From assembly GCF_030867145.1 (NCBI RefSeq), contig NC_134442.1:7021001-7085000 (forward strand): a stretch of DNA of 64,000 bases, given 5' to 3'. Below, piece after piece: positions 45,340-55,262 of this stretch; position 1 is the stretch's first letter, and every line of letters begins with the position of its first letter. The DNA comes from Opisthocomus hoazin (Eukaryota > Chordata > Aves > Opisthocomiformes > Opisthocomidae). The position numbers were made by a program, and so were the translations under genes. The notes below the pieces were generated by a model. It had not been told where the DNA came from and ran no database searches. It saw only the letters and a list, made by a program, of their open reading frames with translations.

Positions 45340-45663
45340 GATTACAGCTGAATTTGGTAAGAGCAGGATAGATAGATCTGAGATTTTCTGTGTCCTCTTT
45401 GCCTCAGCCTTCAGCAGCAAGGTCTGCCAGGCCTCTGTGAATCCAGGCAGGGCACTGGAGGAGATCAAACAGCAGAGGATAGGGAGCAAGTCAAGGATCA
45501 CTTCAGCAAATGCAATCCTTACCAGTCTACGGGACAGGAGAGGCAGCATCCCAGGGAGCTGAGGAAGCAGGCCAGCGTCACAGTGAAGCAACTCTCCGCC
45601 ATCTTTCAAAGGTCATAGAGATTGGGGGAACTCCCTGACAACAAGGAACATGCAGACATTGCC
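45340..45663 (+). mobile_element. CR1 LINE fragment ending at ERV-A2
   Basis: Plus-strand frame shows the CR1 segment before the RT (FCVLFASAFSSKVCQ, then ALEEIKQQ and, in another frame, an IFQRS-like end). The next CR1 sequence (PEDWRKA region) should follow but ERV-A2 begins at 45664 instead, and CR1 does not resume after 53222. Confidence 0.6.
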
Positions 45664-46092
45664 TGTGGAGTCCTGGCTGGATGAGAGGGGACATAGCTTG
45701 GTGCCGTTGAGCAACCCAGGTTCCGATCCGGAGGTATGCCTTGAGAACGGCGAACACGGAACCCTGTTGGGAAGGTAGAGCGACGAGCTCGGGACACTGG
45801 AGCAGGGGGACCGTCACGTCGCCGTTTCCTGCCGCACTGTCACTTCCTGCACTGACACTTCCTGCCATGCTGTCGTTTCCTGCCACAGCACTGCTTCCAC
45901 ATCGAGATGCAGCTCTGCACCAATCACAACGAGTTGCAGTAGTTTTGCCTATATATGTTTAGGGATCTAACCAATCAGATGCTGTAATTGCTTTGCTATA
46001 TAAACCTTGTTTTTACTGACTAATAAATGTTGAACGATCAATGCTCATATTGGGGTGACATCGTTACAACAGATCCATAACCCACGCCAACA
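45664..46092 (+). mobile_element. ERV-A2 5' LTR
   Basis: 429 bp, TGTGGAGTCC to GCCAACA, with a TATATAAA near 45998 and AATAAA near 46023. An extra 11 bp lies in a CACTTCCTGC repeat absent from the 3' LTR. Part of U3 (ATCGAGATGCAGCTCTGCAC to CCTATATAT) matches ERV-A1 LTRs exactly while the 3' LTR of ERV-A2 does not. Confidence 0.92.
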
Positions 46093-46094
46093 TT

Positions 46095-46110
46095 TGGTAG
46101 CAGAGGATGG
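46095..46110 (+). promoter_or_regulatory. Primer-binding site, initiator tRNA-Met
   Basis: TGGTAGCAGAGGATGG lies two bases after the LTR and equals the complement of the last 16 bases of vertebrate initiator tRNA-Met. Confidence 0.85.
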
Positions 46111-46304
46111 ACGGTTTTCCCTGCAGGAATCCCTGAGACTGCGGTGAGCAGCTAGAGGGGGTCGTGGGAACAACGGCTGGGAGAGGTGCTGCCTGGGTGC
46201 AGAGTCGCAGGGCAGACACGGATAGCCGCCTCCCAGGAATTAATCGAGCCCCACTGGGGCTGCCTGGCGCAGCTAAAATCGAAGGTGGAAGCCGGGGTGC
46301 AAGC

Positions 46305-48300
46305 ATGGAGATAGACACTGCGGCAACATTGCTCATCGGTATGCTCTCTAAGAGAGGAACAAACGCAACGGCAAAGCAACTCATGAAGTTGATTAAACTA
46401 GGGCAGGGATGGGGTCACTTTGCGGATACCCCCTACTGTTTTCCGTCTTGGAATGGCAAGAGTTAGGAGAGGACAATAACGGGTGAGGAAAAGAAAGAAA
46501 AGGAGATAAAAGCCGTCCGCGAGCTCTGGCGAACAGTATTACAGACCGTAAAAGCCATGAAAGCTGAATGAGAGGTGGCGTGTGCTGCAGCTCGGATGCT
46601 AGCTCCGGAGCCCGGGAAAGATCACGCGCCTAAGCCTGGGATATTATCATGGGTTTTCGGGCTACCTGTCGTTAGAGGGATGACTGGGATCACCTGTAAA
46701 ACAATTGCTGAGGTTCAGGCGAGTGTGGAGCGTGATTCCGATCCTGGCAAAGGGGGGGGGGCCCACCGGAAGTGACCGCTAAAGAAATCAAGTGGAAATG
46801 CGAGCCGGATGCGGTAGTACGACCGCCCCCAGGGAGAGGGAAGGAGTCGGGCACAGAAGTACGACTGCCTTCCAGAAGAGGGGAGGAGAGACTGCCTTCT
46901 GGAAGAGGGTAGGAGCGGCTAGCACCACCCCCAGAGGGGGAGGGAGAAGGGGCGCAGCTTACAACATCGGCCCCTCCTCTCTTTCCTCCGTTGCCGCCCT
47001 CCAGCGAGGCGTCTCCACCCCTGACTCCCTCTGATGACGGGCAGAGCGGATTGCAGGGAAAAGCAGCATGTGATCTTTTGCAGTCAGTTTTGCAGCGTCT
47101 CCAAGACAAGAGCTCGCAGTTCCAGCATATGTCAATCGTTGCCAACCCCCCCCACCGGGAAAATGAGGCTTCCTCTCCGACATGTTTATTTGGGCCTCTG
47201 GTGTCAGTCACACCTGCCCGCTGGAGCGGTATTATAAGGGATGTCATCCTAGATGGACAGTGGAATGTTGCCACCACTATGGGAGGTACACAGGCGTTAG
47301 CCTGTCCTGTAGTACAGGTTAATGGTCAAAGCAAATGGGAACCACATGAATGGAAAATTTTACAACAGGCCCGTAATACCATATCGCAATATGGGGTGAG
47401 ATCTGAGGCCACTCGACAAATTGTTACCTGGATTTACTCCGCTGACCTGATGTGTCCGCATGACTGTCGAAGTTTAATGCGATTGTTACTCACCCCTACT
47501 CAGTTCTTGTTGTGGGGAGCAGCGTGGGCACAACGGGCTATGGATGAGGCGATGCGACATCAGGACCAGCAAGATCCTTACCACGGAGTAACAGTGGACT
47601 TACTTACCGGACAAGGAGTTTATGTTAACCTGGAGTGGCAGTTGACCTTCCCCGCCCATGTGCTTCAATTGTCAGCACGTCTTGCCCTGGAAGCTGTCTT
47701 TGCACTGCCTGGTTCGTCCGCTCCACCTTTCGGAACTGTAGTGCAAGGAGCCACTGAAACTTACAGCAACTTCATCGACCGGCTGTGGGATCATCCAGAT
47801 TTAAACGAGGAAAGAAAGCAGCAAATGTTTCTTGTGCTAGCCTTTGACAATGCCATAAGGTTACAAAGCAGCTTCTGGCAGGTCTGCCGAGAGGGGCAGG
47901 AGTTGAAGACATGCTGTCCAGGATCGAGAGGGCTGGAGCACAAAAGCAACAGGCGACAGTCGCTGCTGCTGTGCAAGGTGCGGTCAGAGAGGTTGTCCAA
48001 CCACTTGCAGCTGCAGTGCAACAAAACAGCCCTCTGCAGGTGCAATCGTCATTCCGCCGTATTTGCTATCGGTGTGGGGAAAAGGGGCACGTCAGGCGTT
48101 GCTGCCGTAGTGCCGTCTGGTGTGAGAACTGTCAGAAGAGTAACCACGCCACAAAAGTATGTTCGGGAAACGAGGGGAGGAACGTGGACAGAGGCCGCGT
48201 GTGGAAACAAATGAATCCTCCGGGCAAAGCAAGAGTTTTTCACAACAGCCTCAAACCGCAACCAGAGGCAGCTTGGGAATCGACTTGGAAACCACAATAG
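46305..48300 (+). pseudogene. ERV-A2 gag: matrix, capsid, nucleocapsid
   Basis: ATG at 46305 (MEIDTAATLLIGMLSKRG) opens matrix. One base is missing near 46435 relative to ERV-A1, and a G run near 46752-46761 shifts the frame again. A PPLF sequence stands where ERV-A1 has the PPxY late motif. Capsid is open in 46991-48214 and includes the major homology region (QGATETYSNFIDRL). Near 47870 the frame changes again, and nucleocapsid follows from 47911 with two perfect CX2CX4HX4C zinc knuckles (CYRCGEKGHVRRCC and CENCQKSNHATKVC). Gag would assemble particles and package RNA, but no complete product is possible here. Confidence 0.88.
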
Positions 48301-48560
48301 ACGTCGTCCTTAATGACCGACCGTACATGAGATCCCTAGCAATGCGATTGAGCCAAGGATTAATTTAAACGGCAAAATGAAAGGACTTTTAGTGGGAGGT
48401 TCTTCTGCCGGCGTTAAGGGATTACTAATTGTTCCTAGGGTTATCGATGCGGACTATGCGCACCAGATTCATATTACGGTCCATACCCTTTGTCCTCCTT
48501 TGTTTGTCCCAATAGGCAGTAAGATAGCACAGATCCTAGTGATAGGCAGCTCAATTGACC
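48159..48560 (+). pseudogene. ERV-A2 dUTPase domain
   Basis: dUTPase-like motifs appear in order: GSLGIDLETTIDVVL (motif 1) in the frame 48159-48368, then LVGGSSAGVKGLL (motif 2), VPRVIDADY (motif 3) and GSKIAQIL (motif 4) in the frame from 48377. A stop and a shift near 48366-48377 split it. The first part is read -1 relative to nucleocapsid, as expected for betaretroviral gag-pro frameshifting. The enzyme removes dUTP to limit uracil in viral DNA. Confidence 0.75.
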
Positions 48561-48599
48561 ATTCTTTAGCAAAGACTTCCCATGAAAACCGAAGTCTTG

Positions 48600-48960
48600 G
48601 TTCCACAGACCCTGCAGTTTGTTTTACTACAAAGATGGACCATCGGCCTAATATGCGCGTTGTGCTGAGTCAGAAAAATGCATCAGTGCAAATCTATGCC
48701 ATGCTAGACACCGGAGCTGACATCACAATCGTAAGTACGGGTGTTTGGCCGGAGGAGTGGCCACTAAGTGTTCCCACAACGGCTATCGCAAGTGTGGGGG
48801 GACACTCCACCCCCATGATGAGCCAATACCCTGTGCAAATAACCTTTCCTGAAGGGCAGGAGGTCAGTTTAAAGGTCTATGTCATGCAGCTGCCCAAAAC
48901 TCTTTCAGCCTTTTGGACGCGACGTTTTAAGTCAAATTGGAGTTGTACTAACTACTACCC
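48600..48960 (+). pseudogene. ERV-A2 retroviral aspartic protease
   Basis: In the frame 48377-49177, YAMLDTGADITIVS (48695-48737) is the protease active site. A glycine-rich flap-like segment (ASVGGHSTPMMSQYP) follows. The GRD/N-D-like end of the domain is garbled near 48910-48950, where a shift is likely. It would mature Gag and Pol. Confidence 0.85.
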
Positions 48961-49029
48961 CTTTTTGGCTGTGGGCACTGGCGAGCAGTCGCCCAACCCA
49001 CCGCTAACCTGGCTTTCCAACGAACCCGT

Positions 49030-50241
49030 GTGGGTTGACCAGTGGCCCATGACAGAAGAGCGACTGCAAATAACAAGGCAATTGGTAGCAGAGCAACTCG
49101 CTGCAGGCCACATCAAGCCTTCAGTCAGCCCATGGAATACCCCTATTTTCGTCATTCAGAAAAAGAGTGGCAAATAGCGCCTCTTACACGACCTACGTAA
49201 GATTACCTATCACAGACGCAGCAAACAACTTTGCAACACATCGTACAGAAGCTTCAAACAGCCTGGACTGCTAGGCGACTTCTGACCCTACCTGTCTCCT
49301 TGCTTATCTGTAACCCTGCCTGGTCGCCATATGCCCTTGTTTGTCAGTGGCAAAACAAGAAGGGGGAGACTCATTCCTGTACAGCATCGTTGAATAGTCC
49401 TGATTTTGCCACTGACAAGCCTATTAGGGGCGATGATCCATTTTACATACTAGAATGGGTGTTTTTAAGTGTGCAGCCGAAGACTAGTACACAGACACGA
49501 TCAGAAGCTGTGGGAGAGCTAATCAGAAAAGGTAGGATGAGGGTAGTGGAAATAGCAGGGGAACAGACGCAGGACATCAGTATACCAGACAAAGCAGCAG
49601 ATTTGGAATGGTGGTTGAGGCATGCTCTACCCATACAGGAATCTCTGTTAGGCTATGGTGGGAGGATACATTCCCGACAGCCCAAAGGGAGATTGTGGCA
49701 GTTCTTGAAGCGTAATCTATGGCTTGAGAAGTCCAGAGTTCAGGAGAAGCCGCTGGTCGAAGGAATCACAGTGTATACAGATGCAGACAGGAGGCTGCGT
49801 AAGGCAGTTTGTGTTTGGCAAGAAGGGGGCCAGTGGTGTCATCATATGATACAAGGACAGGACGGAGATTCACTGCAAATTTTTGAGCTGACTGCCGTGG
49901 TCTGGGCTTTAACTAATTGGTTAAATGAGCCTTTAAATGTTGTAACTGACTCCCTTTCTGTAGCCGGGACAGTACCTCGAATACCGGATGCCTTGCTTAG
50001 GGAGGCAGTCAACCCTAGATTAGGCAAGCTGTTTATCCAGTTGCGGACCGTACTGTCTCAACGGGCCGTACCTTGTTGCGTCATTCATGTGCGTAGCCAC
50101 CAATGGGATCTGGGACTAGGGCACGGCAATCAAATTGCTGACAACTTAGTCAGTCCCGCATGCCCTATGCCTCCAGTAGACAAGTTTCAGCAGGCCAGAC
50201 AGAGTCCTGAGAATTTTCACCAAAATGCAAGAGGTCTGTGA
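49030..50241 (+). pseudogene. ERV-A2 RT remnant and RNase H
   Basis: The RT N-terminus (WVDQWPMTEERLQ, IQKKSGK) ends at TAG 49175-49177, where a tryptophan is expected. The fingers/palm core with YxDD is missing: after about 49200 the sequence is already near the RT C-terminus/connection (QHIVQKLQTAW, WSPYALVCQW). RNase H follows with TVYTDADR, IFELTAVVWAL and NVVTDSLSV for the acidic residues and GNQIAD for the last. The frame 49231-50241 ends at TGA (50239), probably from CGA. Confidence 0.85.
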
Positions 50242-51107
50242 AGGCAATTTGGACTGACAGAGAATGAGGCTCGTTATATTGTTCGGACCTGTCCTAAGTG
50301 TGGAAACCAAGGACCAAGTATAGGCCAAGGGGTCAACCCAAAAGGCCTGCAGGCACTGGCGCTGTGGCAGATGGATGTCACGCACTTCTCCGAATTTGGG
50401 TGACTGAAGTACGTGCATGTCACAATAGACACCTTTTCGAAAATGATATGGGCCACTACTTTACCTGGGGAGAAAGCGCAACATGTTTGTAAACATCTGC
50501 TTTCGTGTTTCGCAGTACTGGGGGTCCCTGAAGAAATTAAGACCGATAGTGGACCTGCCTATGTCAGTCAAAAGCTGAGATCATTCTTGTTGACGTGGGG
50601 AATTAAGCACACCACGGGAATTGCGCATTCTCCGACAGGGCAAGGCCTCATAGAGCGCACTCATCGTGTGCTGAAAGACTACTTAGATAAACAGCGAGGG
50701 GTTGAAACAGAAGCGCAATCAAGGTTGCATCGAGTTCTTTTTACTTTGAACTATTTGTGCCTTATGGGTGATCAGGAGGCACTGCCTGTTGTGGTGCATC
50801 ACCAGAACTTAAAATTCAATAGTGCAACGACTTTACCGCGGTTTAAAGTGATCTATAGAGACCCGACCACTGGAGAGTGGGCTGGACCCGTACCAGTGAT
50901 ATTTAACAGTCGAGGGTATGTGTGTGTTTCCACAGATCGCGGTCCAGTCTGGGTGCCTAGCCGAGCCGTGAAGCCTGCTCTGAGTCAGCAAGACAAGTTA
51001 GCCGAGGAGCAACAAGCAGACTCTCACGAGCAGAGCAATCAAGTAGAAATACCCAGAATAGAGGGAAGAGTATATGAGTGGTTACCACGAGGTACTTGTC
51101 ACTGAGA
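50200..51107 (+). pseudogene. ERV-A2 integrase, two TGA codons
   Basis: Same frame as the RNase H. The zinc region has CPKCG but only one of the usual histidines (SPENFHQN; family B has HDFFHQN). After TGA at 50239 and 50401, the frame 50413-51107 is open, with the preceding WQMDVTHF Asp, the second Asp in KTDSGPAYV and the Glu in GQGLIERTH. The C-terminal domain (FKVIYRDPTTGEWAG, GPVWVPSRAVKP) is complete. Both stops look like C-to-T changes at CpG. Confidence 0.88.
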
Positions 51108-51116
51108 CCACCTGTG

Positions 51117-51227
51117 ATGTTTTGTAAGATCTGTAAGCCTCGGGTTTTACGTAGTTGTTACACTTGCCAACAACAGCGGCAGCATCGAATATCGCTTGCG
51201 AAGCATCGGTGTGATCAGTGCCTTTAA
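51117..51227 (+). CDS. Small Cys-rich open frame between pol and env
   Basis: An ATG-started frame of 36 codons begins 10 bp after the integrase stop, in a different frame. It has three CxxC pairs (CKIC, CYTC, CDQC) with a basic/glutamine-rich middle (QQQRQHR). The spacing suggests metal binding and recalls small retroviral regulatory proteins, but I recognise no family. It may be chance or a remnant of an env leader. ERV-A1 lacks this region, so I have no second copy to compare. Confidence 0.35.
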   Translation: MFCKICKPRVLRSCYTCQQQRQHRISLAKHRCDQCL

Positions 51228-51436
51228 CAGGGCGCAGCGTAGCTCGCGCTTTAATTGTTACAGGGCTCAAGACAGAAGGAAGCGATGCTTATCTCTGTAG
51301 CTGCTTGAAGTGGGTAAGGTTAGCAAACCGGAGAGCTAAAACCGTATGGGTAAGTAGTTTTTTTAATATAGCCAAAGTAAGTTAGTTCCTGCTGTTTGGG
51401 CCATCCCCAAAGTGGAGTGGGAAAGACGAGAGTGCG

Positions 51437-52206
51437 ATGCTTACACCAGCTTTGAAGGGAATGGCAGGAAAACGAGCGGTTACCCTGTTAGCCGCACTCT
51501 TTACATGTTGTCAGATTATAGGAGTGAAGAAACCCTTTACCGCATTGAGCCCCGACAAAACCTATGGGTTACCTGGGCGAACAAAACGGGCCAATCAGCA
51601 TTTTGTTTGTCTCTTGCTTCTGCAACAGAACCTTTTCGCACCTGTCTAATAGGGGTACCTAGCTACAGTGTTACTCGTTTTGCTAATTATAGTGCAGGCA
51701 GATGTACAAAGGAGATTCAGGTGAGTAGTTGCAGTGCCAAACTCATACAAGGTCTGAATCGCACATTGCTCTGGGATCCTCAAGAGCTGAACTTGCTAGG
51801 GTCGATGAGGATTGGTAACATGACCAAAAACTGGACTCAGGCTTGTTTTGTATTTGCAGGGCCTGCTATTGCTAGGCCCAACCATCTCCATTTCTTCAAC
51901 CGGTCAAGGTGGACCAATGTCACTCCAATTGCTTCTCATTATAACTATCAGGGCCACTCTAGAGCTGTCACCTTCTGTGGCACCAATGACACGAACAAAA
52001 GAAGCCCCCAAAGTCTGGGCGCCTATGGGATGGAAGGTGGTTTTCCCTTGTGGAATGGTGCTACGCCTAAAGCCTTGCCTCCTGACATGTTTTTAATCTG
52101 GGGCGACCGGGCATGGCAAGGAATTCCTCGTAACGTCTATGGCGGCCCGTGTTACTTAGGTCAGCTGACACTGAAGCTCCAGATCGACAGTGGTGGAAGA
52201 AGGTAA
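51437..52206 (+). pseudogene. ERV-A2 env surface subunit (SU)
   Basis: An ATG at 51437 (with a second at 51461) opens a signal-peptide-like stretch (KRAVTLLAALFTCCQIIGV). The mature SU is in another frame, so a one-base shift lies near 51530-51550. The SU frame to TAA 52206 has several N-linked sites (NKT, NYS, NRT, NMT, NRS, NVT, NDT) and blocks such as NLWVTWANKTGQ, FRTCLIGVP and GDRAWQGIP that resemble alpharetroviral SU. SU is short, about 220 residues, so a central part seems deleted. Its role would be receptor binding; it cannot be made as read. Confidence 0.82.
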
Positions 52207-52917
52207 CAACTCGTCCCAAACGAGGTGTTACGGGTCTTCCTCCTGACTGCGATGATCGAATCCCTCTCCCAAGTACCACCGAGCGAGTATTTATGGCATT
52301 ATTGGTGCCCGGTGCCACCGCTGGGCGCAGCGTTAAACCAGCTAGGGAAATTGGCATGCTGGGCAGAGAAGCAAGCCAGTGTCACCACAAAAGTCTTGCA
52401 ATCCCTGCTAGAAGATCAGAGTAGTCTACGACATGCAGTATTGCAAAATAGAGCCGCAATTGATTTTTTACTGCTGGCCCAGGGACATGGCTGTGAGGAT
52501 TTTGAAGGCACGTGCTGTATGAACTTGTCCGATCATAGTAAGTCCATCCACAAGCAATTACAATGGCTCGAACAGCACGCCGATCAAATACAACAAAACC
52601 AGGGATTTTTCGATGGGTTTCTCACCTCGCTTTTTGGTAATCTGCCCGCTTGGCTTAAAAGTTTAATTGTAGAAATTTTGCGCATATGTATCGTGCTACT
52701 TGCTGTTGGAGTTATAATATGTATTTGCTTTAGCTGTCTTAAAAGGGCTCTCTCCAAGAGGACGAAGCATACCTGGCTTGCTCAAAAACAAGAAGGGGGA
52801 ATTGTGGAGTCCTGGCTGGACGAGAGGGGACATAGTTTGGTGCCGTTGAGCAACCCATGTTCCGATCCGGAGGTATGCCTTGAGAACGGCGCACACGGAA
52901 CCCTGTTGGGAAGGTAG
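52207..52917 (+). pseudogene. ERV-A2 env transmembrane subunit (TM)
   Basis: An R-P-K-R furin-type site is at 52212-52223 but in a different frame from both SU and the main TM frame. The TM frame is open to 52917, crossing 115 bp into the LTR, with the heptad helix, LQNRAAIDFLLLAQGHGC, the CX6CC motif (CEDFEGTCC), a membrane span and a basic tail. CX6CC means a disulfide-linked SU-TM of the alpha/gamma type. A fusion peptide is not clear in frame. Almost identical to ERV-A1 TM. Confidence 0.87.
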
Positions 52918-53222
52918 AGCGACGAGCTCGGGACACTGGAGCAGGGGGACCGTCACGTCGCCGTTTCCTGCCGCACTGTCACTTCCTTCCTGCCACGCTG
53001 TCGTTTCCTGCCACAACACTGCTTCCGCATCGAGAGGCGAAGCCTTGCGCCAATTACAGCGAGTTGCAGCAGTTTTGCCTATATATGGATTAAGGGTCTA
53101 ACCAATCAGATGCTGTAATTGCTTTGCCAATTAAACCTTGTTTTGCTGATTAATAAATGTTGAACGATCAATACTCATATTGGGGTGACATCGTTACAAC
53201 GGATCCGTATCCCACGCCAACA
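52803..53222 (+). mobile_element. ERV-A2 3' LTR
   Basis: 420 bp after the polypurine run (AAAACAAGAAGGGGGAAT). The position of TATATAAA in the other LTRs reads GCCAATTAAACC (about 53134-53145), so the TATA box is damaged. AATAAA is kept near 53153. Confidence 0.9.
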
Positions 53223-54190
53223 GGGTGCCATTAGTGGTGAGTGTCAGGGACTGACGGTATATATGTCTTTGGCTCTGACTCAGAGATTTATTTCCCAGCT
53301 TGATCCTTTAGGGGTGCAAAATGGCACAATACCCTGTCCCTCCAAGTGCCAGAGTCTGTCCTATACAGAGAGGCCAGCACAGCTGTGTCACTGCAGAGCT
53401 TCTTCAGCTGGGCCCAGGAGGTGCTCACCATGCCAGGACCACAGGTGTGCTGCTGAGGGGAGTCCTTTTAGTTGTGGTGGATCATGGCCAGTAGTGGGAA
53501 TCATCTTGATCATCATCTTTATCATCATGATAAGGCTGGGACTAAGTCACCCACACTGAATGATGCCTGCAGTACAGGTGGATGTTTTGATGGTGTTAGA
53601 AAACTCTCTCCTTGTTCTTTAAAAAGAGAACTGTACTGGAGGAAGGCAGGGAGGAGAAAGGAGCTCCTAACAAAAACCAACTATGAAGAGGAACCACAGA
53701 GAAGGTGGAATGCAGCTGCCTTCCAGCCTCGATGGTTTTGTGTTTCTGTACTGGAGAGAGCCATTTTGGTGTGAGTGCTTGCTTGTCTGTCTATGTGTGG
53801 GGGAACTGCAGACAGAAGGGGATCCCAAGCCCAGCTGCTGTATTGACAAAGGGTCTAAAACCACCTTCTGGAGGGATCCATTTTCTCTGTGTGTCTGTAG
53901 AAGTATATATTATCCACTACCTTAAAAAGAGCCTGACACTTGTTTGCTGTTTTCCGGCTTGCCTTCTGTTCTGCTTTTGTAATTTCACTGGTATTTTGGT
54001 GATGTTTGTCACGGTGCTTCCTACTTCAGTCAGAAATTCTACAGAATGCTCCTTTATTTGTCTGTGGTACCCTGAAACTCCTCATGTTATCTTGCTCTGT
54101 GTGGGGACACTGAAGGATGTGGGCTTCTTTACCCCTTTGGCCCCATGGTGAAGAGTCTCAGGGAACTATAGGAGTTGCCTGAGAGTGCTT
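53223..54190. other. No recognised gene
   Basis: Open frames up to 148 codons (53705-54151) show no recognised domain; a hydrophobic stretch there is from T-rich sequence. It does not continue the CR1 left of ERV-A2. Confidence 0.4.
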
Positions 54191-54194
54191 GAAG

Positions 54195-54665
54195 GGTTCT
54201 TTCAGGGAACGCTGCAAAAACAATCAGAGGACTGGAGCACATCTCCTACGAGGACAGGCTGAGAGAGTTGGTTCTCTTCAGCCTGGAGAAGGGAAGGCTG
54301 CCGGGAGACCTTAGAGGAGTCTGCCAGTACCAGAAGGGGCCTACAAGAAAGATGAAGAGGGATTTTTGACAAGGGCCTGGAGTGACAGGACAAGGGGTAA
54401 CGGCTTCAGGCAGAAAAGAGGGTAGGTTTATATTAGATAGAAGGAAGAAATTCTTTACTATGAGGGTGGTGAGGCACTGGAACATGTTGCCGAGAGAAGT
54501 CATGGATGCCCCCTCCCTGGAAATGTTCAAGGCCAGATTGGATGAGGCTTTGATCACCGTTTTCAAGTAGAAGTTGTCCCTGCCTATGGCAGAAGGGTTG
54601 GAACAGGATGATCTATATGGTCCTTTCCAAGTGATAACATTCTATAATTAGGTATTTCTATGTGA
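54195..54665 (+). mobile_element. CR1 LINE 3' part, old, plus strand
   Basis: CR1 C-terminal coding and 3' UTR in order: GGACTGGAGCACATCTCCTA, CTGGAGAAGGGAAGGCTG, ACTATGAGGGTGGTGAGGC, TTGGAACAGGATGATC and CATTCTATAATT. A frame of 62 codons (54382-54570) is all that remains open. Confidence 0.8.
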
Positions 54666-54774
54666 CGTGGAGGGATGCTCTCCTCGATTTGTGTTTCACA
54701 AAATGACAAGGCAGGACTTGTAGAAGTTGTGGAGGGAAGCTTTGTCTGCAGTGTGAGTGAGGTGGCACAGTGGA

Positions 54775-55262
54775 AAACCCTGAGGGAAGGCAGCGAGACA
54801 GATTATAGAATTGACAAGTGGAGAGGAAGGATCACCTCCACCAGCTCTTCGGCAGTGCGCTTCCTAATGCAGTGCAAGATGTCACTGGGCTTTTTGCTAC
54901 ACAGATGCAAAGCCAGGACAGGACAAGTCTTGGGGACACATTCTAATAGCCTGCCACATCTCGTTGAACATCAATGAGAAAATGGAGCCAGGTTCTTCAC
55001 TATATTGTACGATGGGAGGTTGAGGATCAGTGAGCATCTTTCATATTTCCGCTGAAACAAGGGAGGAAAAAGTTTCTCCCCATTAAGACAGTTCAGCACC
55101 TGAGCAGATCTCCCAGAGTATTTGTGTCACCTCCATCCTCAAAGATATTCAAGACCAAAATCATTAAACATCTGAGAAGTTTGATCTGACCCCATAGCTG
55201 ACCCTGCTGTGAGCAGGAGGTTGGCCTACAGACCCTCCTCAGTCCCTTCTACCACGAATGAT
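54775..55262 (+). mobile_element. Possible old CR1 fragment
   Basis: Contains CR1 3'-like phrases (GGAGGTTGAGGATCAGTGAG, CTGTGAGCAGGAGGTTGGCC, CCCTTCTACCACGAATGATTC) in order, strongly diverged. Confidence 0.4.

Larger units (their letters stand above)
45664..53222 (+). mobile_element. Provirus ERV-A2, beta-like gag-pol with CX6CC env
   Basis: A 7559-bp plus-strand provirus with LTRs 45664-46092 and 52803-53222, primer site, gag, dUTPase, protease, pol lacking the RT core, a small Cys-rich frame, and env. Gene order and the dUTPase-protease reading frame -1 to nucleocapsid are betaretrovirus-like. Every gene has at least one stop or shift. The LTRs differ by about 25-30 bases plus indels, and the six flanking bases (ATTGCC left, GGGTGC right) do not match, unlike ERV-A1. 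Confidence 0.92.

Noticed and set aside
46690-47277. 195-codon minus-strand frame across ERV-A2 gag
   Set aside because: Antisense shadow of the GC-rich, proline-rich gag region; no domain.
53705-54151. 148-codon frame with a hydrophobic segment
   Set aside because: The hydrophobic run comes from T-rich DNA; no signal-peptide or family resemblance.
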